Below, piece after piece: positions 17,788-27,846 of a DNA stretch of 64,000 nt. This DNA comes from JAADHX01 sp964569385 (lineage in GTDB: Bacteria; Actinomycetota; Acidimicrobiia; Acidimicrobiales; Poriferisodalaceae): assembly GCA_964569385.1 (NCBI GenBank), contig CAZMUM010000023.1:1-64000 (forward strand), written 5' to 3'. The position numbers and the translations under genes are program-made. The notes below the pieces were generated by a model that made no database searches, was not told where the DNA came from, and saw only the letters and a program-made list of their open reading frames with translations. Each line of letters starts with the position of its first letter. Positions within the stretch are counted from its first letter, which is position 1.

Positions 17788-20319
17788 ATGTTCAGAGTCT
17801 CACTAAAGAGCATTCTCGGGCACAAGTTCCGATTTCTTCTGACGCTCGCCGCCGTCGTACTCGGCGTTGGATTTGTGGTGGCCAGCTTCGTTATCCGCGA
17901 TGGGCTCAAGGAAACATTTAACAGTTTGTTCGAGGACATAAACGCCGAGACCGATGTTCAAGTACGGGGCTTTGTCGACTTTTCTGAGTCAGACTTCCAA
18001 AGCGACCCGCTGATCGACGAATCACTCGTCGCCGCGGTGAGGTCCATTGACGGCGTCGCCGAAGCAATTGCTGGAGCGGGGTTCGATGGCATCACGCCAG
18101 TCGGCCCCGACGGCGAACCACTCGCCTCATTGGGGCCTCCGATGCTTGGTTTCAACTACGTTGAGTCCGCCCTCACACCAACTCGGCTAGTCGAGGGCAC
18201 CGCACCGCGACGTGGCGAGTTCACGATCGACATCGGCACCGCCGACCGAGAAGGATTCGTCGTTGGTGAGGCTTACGACGTCATCTTTCCGAATGGCCGC
18301 GAGACCTTCACACTTTCGGGTCTGGTGACTTTCGGCGAGGACAACGCCACCGTCGGCGCCGTCCTATCTCTCTACGAAACGAGCGAATTTCAGGAGCTAA
18401 CCGACACCGTTGGCCGCATCCAGACCATCGCGATTCGCGCCGACTCCGGCGTGACTTCCAGCGAACTGGTAACTCGCATCCAAGCTGAACTGCCAGATGG
18501 GGTCGAGGCTGTCACATCCGCCACCGTCATCGAGGAAGACCAAGCCGACATCGGTCAGATCATCGACATTATCGGTAACGCGATAACCGGGTTCGCCTTG
18601 GTTTCGCTCTTGGTGGCGTCGTTTCTGATCTCGAATATATTCAACATAACGATCGGCCAACGAGTCCGCGAATTGGCGCTGTTGCGGGCGATGGGGGCCA
18701 CCACAACCCAGGTCCGGATTTCGGTGCTTACCGAAGCAGGCATCATCGGTCTCATTGCGGCCGTGCTCGGAATCGGCTTTGGAGCCGTCGTTGCACTGGC
18801 CATTCGGGCCATGCTCAACGCGGTCGGATTCGGGCTCCCAGAGTTCGGTATCAACATTTCAACCGGCACCATCATCATCGCAGTTGTGATTGCCATTGGC
18901 GTAACTCTGCTGGCGAGCTTGCTGCCTGCGTTCCAGGCTGGGCGGGTGCCACCGGTCGCTGCGATGCACGACGGCTACCAGCTACCGATACGCCGCAAGC
19001 CAAGACAAGTCCTTGGTGGGGCCATGACGAGCGTTGGAGCATTGCTGATGCTCATTGGCCTGTTCGGTAACACTTCGGGGCTTGGGTTGATTGCCGTACT
19101 CGGAGGGGGGTCAGTGTTGATATTCGTCGGAATCACGACACTCAGCCCTCTGTTCGCCTCACCAGTGGTGCGAATAATCGGTTGGCCGCTGCGCAAGTTT
19201 GGTTTCACCGGCCGCCTTGCCCAAGAAAACAGCGCCGGATCGGCTCACAAGACCGCATCGGCGGCGGGAGCTTTGATGATCGGGCTCGCCTTGGTGGCCG
19301 CTGCGGGGGTCGTGGGTGCTTCGCTAAAACAATCGATCTCGAACACGCTCGATACCTCAATCCAGGCCGACTTCTTTATCGGCGGGGGCGGACCTGGAAC
19401 CGGCTTCGGGTCATCGTTGGCCCGAGATCTCCGCGCCACTGGCGAGTTCGACCAGGTTGCTGCATTCCGATTTGGCAACATACGGGTTGCTGGTGAAACC
19501 AAAGATGTGTTCGCTACCAACTTCGATCAGCTCGATGGTCTCATCGACCCCGACGTTGTTAGTGGTTCGCTGTCCGATGCTGCTCCCACCAGCATCTTGT
19601 TGCATGAAGATCCAGCCTCCGACTTAGGCGTCAGCATCGGCGATCCAATCGTGGTTGAGTTCGCTTCGGGCGGCTCGACTGAGCTCACTGTTGCCGCGAT
19701 CTATACCGATGCGCTCGTTCTGGGTAACTGGGTTATCGACATCGCGGTCTGGGACGAATACTTCAGCCTCGACAGCGACCTGTTTGTAGCGGCCAAGATC
19801 GCCGACGGCGTCGAAATCTCGGCTGCCCAGCAGGCTCTTGACGTAATCTCCGTCGAGTTCCCTCAGGTCGACATCCAAGATCAGGCCGAGTTCCAGCAGA
19901 GCCAGGAGAACCAGGTCGACTCCTTACTAGCCGTCATCAACGTGATGCTCGGGTTTGCACTCATCATCGCGTTGTTGGGAATCGCTATCACCATGACGCT
20001 CGCAGTATTCGAACGCACCCGCGAGATTGGAATGCTCCGCGCCGTCGGAATGACAAAAGACCAGGCTCGCTTGATGATTATTGCCGAATCAATTCTGGTT
20101 GCCTTGTTTGGAGCTGTTCTGGGGTTGAGCGTGGGTGTTCTGTTTGGTTGGGCTGCGGTAACTGCAATTCCTGACTCGGTAGTCAACACCTTTGCGATTC
20201 CGTGGCTGTCGCTCATCTTCGCCTTGGTGATTTCAGCCATCAGTGGTGTCTTAGCCGGATTGTTCCCGGCGTGGCGCGCCGGTCGAATGAACGTGCTCGA
20301 CGCGATCAGTCACCTGTGA
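17788..20319 (+). CDS. ABC transporter permease with two FtsX cores
   Basis: The 843 residues begin with a membrane helix and an outer domain (about 40-260), then a three-helix FtsX core (about 265-395), an inter-core linker with further helices, a second outer domain (about 500-690) and a second FtsX core (about 705-835) ending RAGRMNVLDAISHL. The duplicated FtsX layout fits the large permeases paired with MacB/LolD-like ATPases in actinobacteria; the substrate cannot be read. The last four codons and stop are the first copy of a 31-base tandem repeat. Confidence 0.92.
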   Translation: MFRVSLKSILGHKFRFLLTLAAVVLGVGFVVASFVIRDGLKETFNSLFEDINAETDVQVRGFVDFSESDFQSDPLIDESLVAAVRSIDGVAEAIAGAGFDGITPVGPDGEPLASLGPPMLGFNYVESALTPTRLVEGTAPRRGEFTIDIGTADREGFVVGEAYDVIFPNGRETFTLSGLVTFGEDNATVGAVLSLYETSEFQELTDTVGRIQTIAIRADSGVTSSELVTRIQAELPDGVEAVTSATVIEEDQADIGQIIDIIGNAITGFALVSLLVASFLISNIFNITIGQRVRELALLRAMGATTTQVRISVLTEAGIIGLIAAVLGIGFGAVVALAIRAMLNAVGFGLPEFGINISTGTIIIAVVIAIGVTLLASLLPAFQAGRVPPVAAMHDGYQLPIRRKPRQVLGGAMTSVGALLMLIGLFGNTSGLGLIAVLGGGSVLIFVGITTLSPLFASPVVRIIGWPLRKFGFTGRLAQENSAGSAHKTASAAGALMIGLALVAAAGVVGASLKQSISNTLDTSIQADFFIGGGGPGTGFGSSLARDLRATGEFDQVAAFRFGNIRVAGETKDVFATNFDQLDGLIDPDVVSGSLSDAAPTSILLHEDPASDLGVSIGDPIVVEFASGGSTELTVAAIYTDALVLGNWVIDIAVWDEYFSLDSDLFVAAKIADGVEISAAQQALDVISVEFPQVDIQDQAEFQQSQENQVDSLLAVINVMLGFALIIALLGIAITMTLAVFERTREIGMLRAVGMTKDQARLMIIAESILVALFGAVLGLSVGVLFGWAAVTAIPDSVVNTFAIPWLSLIFALVISAISGVLAGLFPAWRAGRMNVLDAISHL

Positions 20320-20383
20320 GCCCGACAGCACACCGATCAGTCACCTGTGAGCCCAACAACACAGCGATCAGTAACCCGTGATG
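20304..20383 (+). repeat. 31-base tandem repeat spanning the permease stop codon
   Basis: Two full 31-base units (20304-20334 and 20335-20365) differ at three positions, and a partial third copy starts at 20366. Each begins GATCAGTCACCTGTGAGCCC or a close variant. The first unit contains the final permease codons and its TGA, so the gene's 3' end has been duplicated into the intergenic space. No dyad is obvious, so a terminator role is not supported. Confidence 0.85.
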
Positions 20384-20392
20384 GGCTGATTC

Positions 20393-20785
20393 ATGGCCCT
20401 TGATCCCCTGAACCTGGCCGACGATGTTTTGGCGTTCCTGGCAGAACGGCATTTGGCAACGCTCTCGATCGTCAGACCAGATGGAACCGTTCATGTCACA
20501 CCGGTCGGTTTCACCTGGGACAACGAAGCGCAGTTAGTGAGGGTCATCACTTGGACTGGTTCGAAGAAGGCCAGGCTTATCGCCGCGAACAGCGGGCCTG
20601 TCGCGGTTAGCCAAGTCGACGGTGGGCGTTGGCTCACCGTCGAGGGAACAGCAACGCTGACCACCGAGCCCGAAGCGTGCCTTTCTGGCACAACTAGGTA
20701 TGCCGAACGGTATCGCCAGCCTGGGAGCCGCGCTGACCGAGCCGTGATCGAGATCGCGGTCACCAACGTGATGGGTCGGGCCTAG
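20393..20785 (+). CDS. PPOX-class F420/FMN-dependent oxidoreductase
   Basis: The 130 residues form a small split barrel of the pyridoxamine-phosphate-oxidase superfamily: FLAERHLATLSIVRPDG, HVTPVGFTWD, the basic TGSKKARLIAAN block typical of F420-binding Rv1155/TIGR03618-type members, and WLTVEGTATL. The length matches this group. F420 or FMN use cannot be decided by eye. It stands alone after the ABC exporter with no strong ribosome site. Confidence 0.82.
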   Translation: MALDPLNLADDVLAFLAERHLATLSIVRPDGTVHVTPVGFTWDNEAQLVRVITWTGSKKARLIAANSGPVAVSQVDGGRWLTVEGTATLTTEPEACLSGTTRYAERYRQPGSRADRAVIEIAVTNVMGRA

Positions 20786-20836
20786 CCAAAGGTCAACATG
20801 CTGGTCGAACAATAAGACGTGGAGTGAGCAACAACC

Positions 20837-21595
20837 TTAAGTAGGGCTCTGCTGGGCTCGGTGCCGGGTGGTGTGGCGCTGTCTCGATGACACGTTGACG
20901 GGATGCCTCGCAGCATCGTGGATCAACAAACGCACGAACGCATCGGGCAGCAGTCGCGCCACCGGTCCGTCTGGGATCGGGGTGCCGTCGTCGAGAGTGT
21001 TGCCGTCGCCCCTCACGTGAACAATGACCTCGTAGTCGGGTCTACGGCTCGTTCCGTCGGCCAGTAGGGCCCCGAGGGCATCGGCTCGACGGTTGGCGAC
21101 CGCGGGCCACGTCCCGTCGGGGTTCTTTGTGAGTCTGCTGCGCATCATCTGGGTGTCGATAGCGGCTTGGATAGTGCCAGCCACTAGCGGTGTGAACCGC
21201 ATTGTTGCGGTAATGGTGCCGTCTGGTTCGTTGCGCCAGCGCACACTTCGCGATGCATGCTGGCGAGCTTCAACAACATCGGACAGTTCGTTTCGAATCG
21301 ACCAGGCCGCGAGTGCCTTACCAATGTGGTCCGCCGGTGTCGTCTCCGCGATCTTCAACAGCTCGGCCTCATTCTCGGGAGTCGCGATGCGAGTGATGGC
21401 TCGCACCTTCGCGAACGTCAACCGGCCACCAAGATCAATCAACGAAGAAGCACGCTCACGCTCGACACCCAACCCACCGTGGTCGAAACGGCTCGTCTGG
21501 CGGCCGCGATGCATCGACTGAAATTGTGAAGCTGACTGTGGGCTGGTTTGCAGCATGGTTATCCCCCGAAGGAACGAATCATCTCTCTTGATCAA
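20837..21595 (-). pseudogene. DUF222/13E12-family HNH protein relic, truncated at both ends
   Basis: From about residue 57 the frame matches the central DUF222 domain: LTFAKVRAITRIATPENEAELL, QHASRSVRW, RRADALGALL and YEVIVHV. Normal family members are 350-500 residues with an N-terminal helical section and a C-terminal HNH nuclease. Here the first 55 residues are unrelated and the frame stops just after SSRQRHTTR, exactly where the HNH domain should begin. It is therefore a remnant without nuclease function, related to the mobile REP13E12-type family of mycobacteria. It may still be translated. Confidence 0.75.
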
Positions 21596-21812
21596 CGGAG
21601 GAAGTCGATTGCACCGGTCGTGCTGTAGGCACGACTATACGGAGGGGATGGGACAGCTAACTTCAAAGCCGTTTCGCCACTCTCAGTTCCAGAATCGGCC
21701 AATCCCGGGCCGATTGTCACTTAGGCGGTGCAACCGCGGACGCACCGCGCAAAGCGATTACTCAGTTCTTGTCCGGCCAGCTGAGCTCGCCTTTCGTCAG
21801 ACCTCGGCGTGG

Positions 21813-24800
21813 CTAGGGCCTGTATGTAGGGCCCTTGTATCCAGGGGAAAATCCAGCTTCGATCAGCGCATCCGCGAGCGGTGTACCCATCGATGGTTCG
21901 CCATCGATCTTGGCAATTTCAAGCCCACGAATACGACCCGACCTCACCAAGTTCATCAGCGGGTCGATCCAGGCATCGATCAATTCGAACGTGGCGTCGA
22001 ACGTGGCAAGGGATCTGGCTCCCCTCTCAATGAACAACACCGCTTCGCCGTCAACGAGGACAACGTGGGCACCAGCCGATCGTGATGGCCGACCCGCGGA
22101 CGCTGGCCACGGAAGAGTTCCGCCATATGGTTGAGCTGGGTCCATGGCCGACAGAACAACCACTTGTTGATCGCCTGGTTCTCGATGTTCTCGAAGGAGA
22201 TCGACCGCTCCCGGCGAAGCAAATTGCGCTCCGCCGAGTCCGGCCACGAAGTAACCCCGCCGAACCTGGCCCCTGTCTTCGAGAGCCCGCAGCACCGGGT
22301 ATACCCCGGCGAACCCTCCACGAACTCCGTCGGCCAAGGCACCCTCCCTGGTCAGAACTCCATGGCGCTCGATTAGCTGAAGCGCTTGAAAGTGCGATCG
22401 TTCGGTCGGGGTGGGCATCTTTGCAAAGAGGTGGTTGGTGGATGACCATCGACCAGCCGCTGATGGTGGCCCAACGCGGTGCAGCTGTCCTGGTCGGGGC
22501 CTGCGCTGACGGCGAGGGCCCTTCCTCTTGAACGTCGCCGCAAGCATGGCCCGTACAGGCGCAAAGGTGTCGTTCGTAACTTCGCCGGCCCACACGAGAT
22601 CCCACAGTGCAGTGAGAACAGCGGCCTCGTCTGGCATGCCAGAGTTCGAGAATATCTCAGGCCAAAACGACGCACCTCGATTGGCAAGTTGTTCGCGTAT
22701 AGCCAGATGAACCGGCTCGGTGAGGGCGATGTCCGCCACGTCTGGCGGATCGAGCAACAGCCCCGCCTGATCGCGGAAGCACAATCGCAAACGTCCGTCG
22801 CTTGAGCCAAGCCCGCCTGCGCCCGTCCAGACCACCTCTCCAGAGGCAAGGACGGCATCGAGGTCTGCCGGCGTGTAACGCTCGATCCGCGAGGGAAGGA
22901 CATCGGCTTCGAGCACCGAAGCGGCAATCGAAGCACCTTGCAACTGGACCAAGGTCTGGTTGAGGGCATCGATGCCTCGCCGGGGTCGGTCGATGCCATG
23001 CCAGCGAGGCATGAACCGAGCCAGCGCATCGGGGTCGACGGGCTCGACCTCACGCCGCAGGGCCGCTAGCGATCGACGACGCAGGCTACGAAGAACATCA
23101 ACATCGCACCACTCGCGCTCGCGTCCTTCTGGCCGGAATTCGCCATGCGTTAGACGACCGAGGACGGCCAGTCTTTGGGCCGCCTCACGGACCCGATCGA
23201 TCGGAACACTCCACCGCCGCGCCGGATCGGCCGGAACGAACGGCCCGTGAGTTCTTGCGTACTTAGCGAGTAGATCGCCCAGCGGATCGGCAACCGGATC
23301 GGTGAACACCGTCGGTAACCCAACAGGCAGGGCACAACCGAACGCGTCGCGGTAGCGGGCCGCGTCCTCGGCGGCGACCCAGCGGGATTCGCCACCGAGC
23401 GACACCTCGACCACCCGGCGCTGCTCGACTAGATCTTGGAGTGCGTCAGCCGGAGCGAATTCGGAGCGACCCACCAACTCAGCGCTGGAAAGGTCGCCAA
23501 GGCGGCGCAACAGATCGGTTAGTTCGTCGGCGTCGCGCGCCCGCCTGCCATCGACCAAACACTGGAGTTCGAGTTCGAGGTCGGCCAAGACGCCGGGGTC
23601 GATTAGCTCGCGCAGTTCTTCGGCGCCGAGCAGGTCGCGCAGCAGATCGCGGTCGAGGGACAGAGCCGTAGCTCGTCGCTCGGCCAGAGGCGCGTCGCCG
23701 TCGTACATGAAAGTAGCGACCCAGTTAAAGAGCAACGATTGAGCCATCGGCGAAGCACCGTCGGTATCGACTGGAACCATACGAATCTTCCGACGGCCCA
23801 AATCTCTGAGCAGATCGCGCAACGCGGGCACGTCGAACACTTGCTGAAGGCACTCGCGCGAGGTCTCCAACAACATGGGAAATGATGGGTACCGACTCGC
23901 TACTTGAAGCAAGTTCGCGGCCCGCTGTCGTTGCTGCCACAACGGTGTGCGTCGGCCCGGATAACGCCGTGGCAACAGCAACGCCCGACCGGCGATCTCT
24001 CTGAATCGCGACGCAAACATCGCGGTGCCAGGCAGTTGGGCCATTATGAGATCTTCGATCTCGTCCGGATCGAGCATTAGGTCGTCGACAGGAATGCGGT
24101 CCTCGGTCTCTGGCAGCCGAAGCACAATCCCGTCGTCGCTCCACATGGTGTCGACCCGAAGTTCGAACCGCTCTTCAAGCCTGGCCTGAAGCGCCACAGC
24201 CCAGGGCGCGTGCACTCTCGCTCCGAACGGCGTGAGAATACACACCCGCCAGTCGCCGATCTCGTCGCGGAAGCGCTCGACGACGATGGTGCGATCGTCG
24301 GGCACCACACCAGTGGCGGAACGTTGTTCGTCGAGGTACCGCAACAAATTGATAGCGGCCCGGTCGTCGAGACCACTGCGGTCACGCAGTTTGGTTATCA
24401 GACCAGCTAGATCTCCAGTCGCCAAGGCGCCGTCGACATCGGCTGGGAGTTCGTCGAGTACCTCGCGCGTGTAAACCCCGATGGCTTGACCAAGTTCGAG
24501 GGGGCGACCTGGACCGTCGCCATGCCAGAAGGGCATCTTGCCCGGCTGGCCCGGAGCCGGCGTTACAACCACACGGTCGTGGGTTGTTTCTTCGATACGC
24601 CAGGTGGATGCACCGAGCAGAAAGTTCTCACCAACACGCGACTCATAAACCATCTCTTCGTCGAGTTCGCCAACGCGCTTGCCGTCGGGCAGATGGACCC
24701 CGTATAAGCCCCGATCGGGGATAGTTCCCGCATTCGTTACGGCCAAACGGCCCGATCCCTGACGGCCTCGAACAGTGCCAGCGACTCGGTCCCAAACAAT

Positions 24801-26297
24801 GCGCGGCCTGAGTTCGGAGAACTCGTCGCTTGGGTAGCGACCTGAGAGCATGTCGAGGACCGCGTGATACGCGTCTTCAGACAACTCGGCATAGGGCGCC
24901 GCCTGGCGTATTAGCGCCAACAAGTCGTCCGTAGTTCGCTCTTCAATCGAGGTGATCGCCACGATGTGCTGAGCCAGAACGTCGAGTGGATTTCGCGGAT
25001 ATCGGGTGCTTTCGACTTTGCCTGCCCTCATCCGTTCGACCACGACTGCGGCTTCGAGAACATCGCCGCGGTGTTTAGGAAAAATCTTGCCAACGCTAGG
25101 GGCGCCAACCTGATGCCCAGCACGACCAATGCGTTGAAGTCCGCTCGAAACCGACGAAGGCGACTCGACTTGGATGACAAGATCGACAGCGCCCATATCG
25201 ATACCCAGTTCAAGCGAACTAGTGGCAACCAGAGCGCGTAACCCGCCGCTCTTCAGCTCGTCCTCGATCTGGAGCCGTTGCTCACGACTGAGCGAACCAT
25301 GATGGGCCTTGACCAACTCCTCGCCCTCGTTTGGGCTGGTTCCATCGAAGCCGTCACCACGATTGGTGCCCTGTATATGCAGTTCGTTCAGACGGCTAGA
25401 CAAACGTTCGGCGAGTCGCCTGGCGTTGACGAAAATGAGCGTTGATCGATGTTCGAGTATCAACTCGAGCAAACGCGGGTGCACCGACGGCCAGATCGAG
25501 TTTCGGGGCGATTCATCGCCCAAGTTGGCGCCCAAGGCTGGTTCGGCCATGTCGTCGACCGGAACGATCACTTCGATCTCTAGTGTTTTGGTTGACCCGA
25601 CATCGACGATGGCCACGTCGCGTTGGCCGCCGCCCTCGCTGGCGCCGCGCTGACCACCGAGGAAGCGGGCGATCTCGTCGAGCGGACGTTGTGTAGCTGA
25701 CAGTGCAATACGTTGCGGTGCCTGGTGGGTGATCTCTTCGAGACGCTCAAGCGACAACGCCAAGTGAGTGCCGCGTTTGGTAGCCGCCACGGAGTGGATC
25801 TCGTCGATGATGACGCATTCGACGCTACGAAGTGACTCACGAGCCTTCGATGTCAGCATCAGGTAGAGCGACTCTGGAGTGGTGATCAAAATGTCTGGCG
25901 GGTTACGAACAAGCTTGCGCCGCACATCGGGAGGAGTATCGCCGCTGCGTATACCGACTGTGGGTTCGTGGACGGTCTCGCCCATTCGTTCGGCCGCCAA
26001 GCTGATGCCTCTAAGCGGGGCGCGAAGGTTCTTCTCGACGTCGACGGCCAAGGCTCGCAACGGCGAGATGTATAGCACCCGACACCGGTCGGCCTTTTCG
26101 GGAACAGCCGATGTCATGACCTTGTCGATTCCCCAAAGGAACGCCGCCAGGGTCTTGCCGGAACCCGTTGGGGCCAGGATCAGCGAGTGACGGCCTTGCG
26201 AAATTGCTTCCCAGCCTTGAGCTTGAGCCTTGGTCGGTTCTGGAAAGGTCAGCTCGAACCATTCGCGCACCACCGGCGAGAACTGATCCATGACCAT
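21813..26297 (-). CDS. lhr: Lhr-type large superfamily 2 DNA helicase
   Basis: The 1,494 residues are near the length of mycobacterial Lhr. The SF2 core occupies the first 430 residues: Walker A LAPTGSGKTLAA, DEIH box (VIIDEIHSV), SATQRPLDEIARFLGG and motif VI QRIGRAGHQVG. A winged helix and the Lhr core domain follow to about 850, then the long actinobacterial C-terminal extension. Lhr moves 3' to 5' on single-stranded DNA and unwinds RNA:DNA hybrids in repair. It is divergent from the CobW GTPase with 59 bases between the starts. Confidence 0.93.
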   Translation of the reverse strand: MVMDQFSPVVREWFELTFPEPTKAQAQGWEAISQGRHSLILAPTGSGKTLAAFLWGIDKVMTSAVPEKADRCRVLYISPLRALAVDVEKNLRAPLRGISLAAERMGETVHEPTVGIRSGDTPPDVRRKLVRNPPDILITTPESLYLMLTSKARESLRSVECVIIDEIHSVAATKRGTHLALSLERLEEITHQAPQRIALSATQRPLDEIARFLGGQRGASEGGGQRDVAIVDVGSTKTLEIEVIVPVDDMAEPALGANLGDESPRNSIWPSVHPRLLELILEHRSTLIFVNARRLAERLSSRLNELHIQGTNRGDGFDGTSPNEGEELVKAHHGSLSREQRLQIEDELKSGGLRALVATSSLELGIDMGAVDLVIQVESPSSVSSGLQRIGRAGHQVGAPSVGKIFPKHRGDVLEAAVVVERMRAGKVESTRYPRNPLDVLAQHIVAITSIEERTTDDLLALIRQAAPYAELSEDAYHAVLDMLSGRYPSDEFSELRPRIVWDRVAGTVRGRQGSGRLAVTNAGTIPDRGLYGVHLPDGKRVGELDEEMVYESRVGENFLLGASTWRIEETTHDRVVVTPAPGQPGKMPFWHGDGPGRPLELGQAIGVYTREVLDELPADVDGALATGDLAGLITKLRDRSGLDDRAAINLLRYLDEQRSATGVVPDDRTIVVERFRDEIGDWRVCILTPFGARVHAPWAVALQARLEERFELRVDTMWSDDGIVLRLPETEDRIPVDDLMLDPDEIEDLIMAQLPGTAMFASRFREIAGRALLLPRRYPGRRTPLWQQRQRAANLLQVASRYPSFPMLLETSRECLQQVFDVPALRDLLRDLGRRKIRMVPVDTDGASPMAQSLLFNWVATFMYDGDAPLAERRATALSLDRDLLRDLLGAEELRELIDPGVLADLELELQCLVDGRRARDADELTDLLRRLGDLSSAELVGRSEFAPADALQDLVEQRRVVEVSLGGESRWVAAEDAARYRDAFGCALPVGLPTVFTDPVADPLGDLLAKYARTHGPFVPADPARRWSVPIDRVREAAQRLAVLGRLTHGEFRPEGREREWCDVDVLRSLRRRSLAALRREVEPVDPDALARFMPRWHGIDRPRRGIDALNQTLVQLQGASIAASVLEADVLPSRIERYTPADLDAVLASGEVVWTGAGGLGSSDGRLRLCFRDQAGLLLDPPDVADIALTEPVHLAIREQLANRGASFWPEIFSNSGMPDEAAVLTALWDLVWAGEVTNDTFAPVRAMLAATFKRKGPRRQRRPRPGQLHRVGPPSAAGRWSSTNHLFAKMPTPTERSHFQALQLIERHGVLTREGALADGVRGGFAGVYPVLRALEDRGQVRRGYFVAGLGGAQFASPGAVDLLREHREPGDQQVVVLSAMDPAQPYGGTLPWPASAGRPSRSAGAHVVLVDGEAVLFIERGARSLATFDATFELIDAWIDPLMNLVRSGRIRGLEIAKIDGEPSMGTPLADALIEAGFSPGYKGPTYRP

Positions 26298-26356
26298 CGT
26301 TGCAGCCTACGAACCCCATGGGACAACACAGTTCGGATCGGCGATAGCGTCGCCCG

Positions 26357-27259
26357 GTGGCTCGATACGAGGAACCAGAGTTTCTACCTTGGGAGGGAAG
26401 ACGAGTCCCGCTTACGTTTGTGGCTGGGTACCTCGGTTCTGGCAAGACGACCCTCATCAACGAGGTACTGGCCAGCGCCGACCGGCCCATCGCCGTCTTT
26501 GTGAACGACGTGGGCGAGATCAACCTCGACGCCAGGCTCATCAAACGTCGTCACGGCGACACCATCGAGCTAACCGACGGCTGCGTTTGTTGTTCGTTGA
26601 GCGAAGGTTTCGGCGCCGCGTTCGATCAACTCCGAGCTCGTGCCGTCCCGCCGGACCATCTGATCGTGGAGTTAAGCGGTGTCGCCGACCCTGGTCGGGT
26701 GTTGCCGTGGGGGCGTTCCGCTGGCTTCCGTCTCGATGGCGTTATCACGATGGTGGACGCAGAGCACTTCCAGGCTCGCCTGGCCGATCCTGCGACTGCA
26801 CACATCGTGACCACCCAGGTCGAAGCAGCCGACATCGCGATAGTGACGAAGACCGGGCAGGTCGATCGTCGTATTGCTACCGAGGTCGTCGCAGTTGTTG
26901 AGCAGCTAACGACGGCGGTGCCAATCGTGACGTCGGAGTCGAGCGCCGCGGCCAGTCTGCTGAGTCTCGGATCCAGACATGGTGCCGGTACAACAGCACT
27001 ACCCGAACCGACTTTGTTCGACCAACACTCGACCGAGCTGCTGCCATTGCCGAACCCAATCAGTATCGACGACCTCAACCAGTTGCTCGACACCTTGCCA
27101 CCCAGCACCGTTAGAGCCAAAGGAATCGCCGCCGACCCGACTGGCACCCGCTGGTTGATTCAAGTCGTCGGCGTCAGGCGATCGATCACCAACCTGCCCG
27201 CCGCCGAGAATGAGCCGCCCACCGATCTAGTGGTCATAACCTTGCCGGCTAATCCGTAA
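26357..27259 (+). CDS. CobW/COG0523-family GTP-binding metallochaperone-like protein
   Basis: The GTG start gives 300 residues. The G3E GTPase core shows Walker A GYLGSGKT (24-31), the metal-binding CxCC in GCVCCSL (Cys 76, 78, 79) and ELSGVADPGRV. The C-terminal domain after residue 220 is short and lacks the His-rich tail of many zinc chaperones. COG0523 proteins insert zinc, cobalt or iron into client proteins. No Zur box or neighbour gene tells which metal. Confidence 0.88.
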   Translation: MARYEEPEFLPWEGRRVPLTFVAGYLGSGKTTLINEVLASADRPIAVFVNDVGEINLDARLIKRRHGDTIELTDGCVCCSLSEGFGAAFDQLRARAVPPDHLIVELSGVADPGRVLPWGRSAGFRLDGVITMVDAEHFQARLADPATAHIVTTQVEAADIAIVTKTGQVDRRIATEVVAVVEQLTTAVPIVTSESSAAASLLSLGSRHGAGTTALPEPTLFDQHSTELLPLPNPISIDDLNQLLDTLPPSTVRAKGIAADPTGTRWLIQVVGVRRSITNLPAAENEPPTDLVVITLPANP

Positions 27260-27725
27260 GAGTGACGGTGACGTACAGGTCCCACACGGGCTCGGTCAGT
27301 TGGTCTAGTGCGGAAATGTTGGCCGTGACCGAGACCATGATTTTGCCGGTCACTACATCGTAGAAGGCTCCCGCATAGGTCTCAGGGGCAAGTAGCTCGG
27401 CGTCCTCGCCCAGCACCTCATCGGTTGTGGTCGGCGCAATTGCAAGCGTGGTGGTCGGTTCGGTGGTTTCGACCGGCGGCTCGGTAATGGGCACCTCCTC
27501 GACGGGATCGGCAGGTTCTGCTTCGGCCGTGCCCTGCATCTGATCCGACTGCGATGCGGACGTCGGGTCGTCTGTAGTCGGGGACGATCCTTCGGCCTCT
27601 GGATCAGAACCCAAACTGGGAAAAACCAACGCGTCCGTTGTCGTGGTCGGTGCCGAATCGGCAGAAGCATCAAGAGTTGAAGAGTGGTCGCCGCTACAAG
27701 CCGACACAGTCAACAGCACCGCCAT
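27249..27725 (-). CDS. Thr/Glu/Pro-rich lipoprotein
   Basis: The frame encodes MAVLLTVSACSG, where VSAC fits a lipobox with Cys10, then a Ser/Thr/Asp/Glu-rich linker (about 12-105). A short domain of about 50 residues follows with YAGAFYDVVTGKIMVSV. From the first ATG the signal peptide would be only nine residues and lack a basic residue. The codons just upstream read ARPLSLLVGL, which would complete a classic lipoprotein signal, but no ATG, GTG or TTG is in frame before a TGA. The start is therefore doubtful. Convergent with the CobW gene, overlapping 11 bases. Confidence 0.62.
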   Translation of the reverse strand: MAVLLTVSACSGDHSSTLDASADSAPTTTTDALVFPSLGSDPEAEGSSPTTDDPTSASQSDQMQGTAEAEPADPVEEVPITEPPVETTEPTTTLAIAPTTTDEVLGEDAELLAPETYAGAFYDVVTGKIMVSVTANISALDQLTEPVWDLYVTVTLTD

Positions 27726-27846
27726 GAGCCCGACAAGTAGGGACAGCGGACGTGCCGCACTTCAGAACATATGGCCACCTCGGCGCTAGTCAAAACAAAC
27801 GCTCGCACGCCGCTCGCGCCATTTCAGGCCAGGTTAGTATCGCTTG

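Noticed and set aside
20304..20383. Possible CRISPR array
   Set aside because: Units are contiguous with no spacers, only 2.5 copies, and one unit is coding; no cas genes are present.
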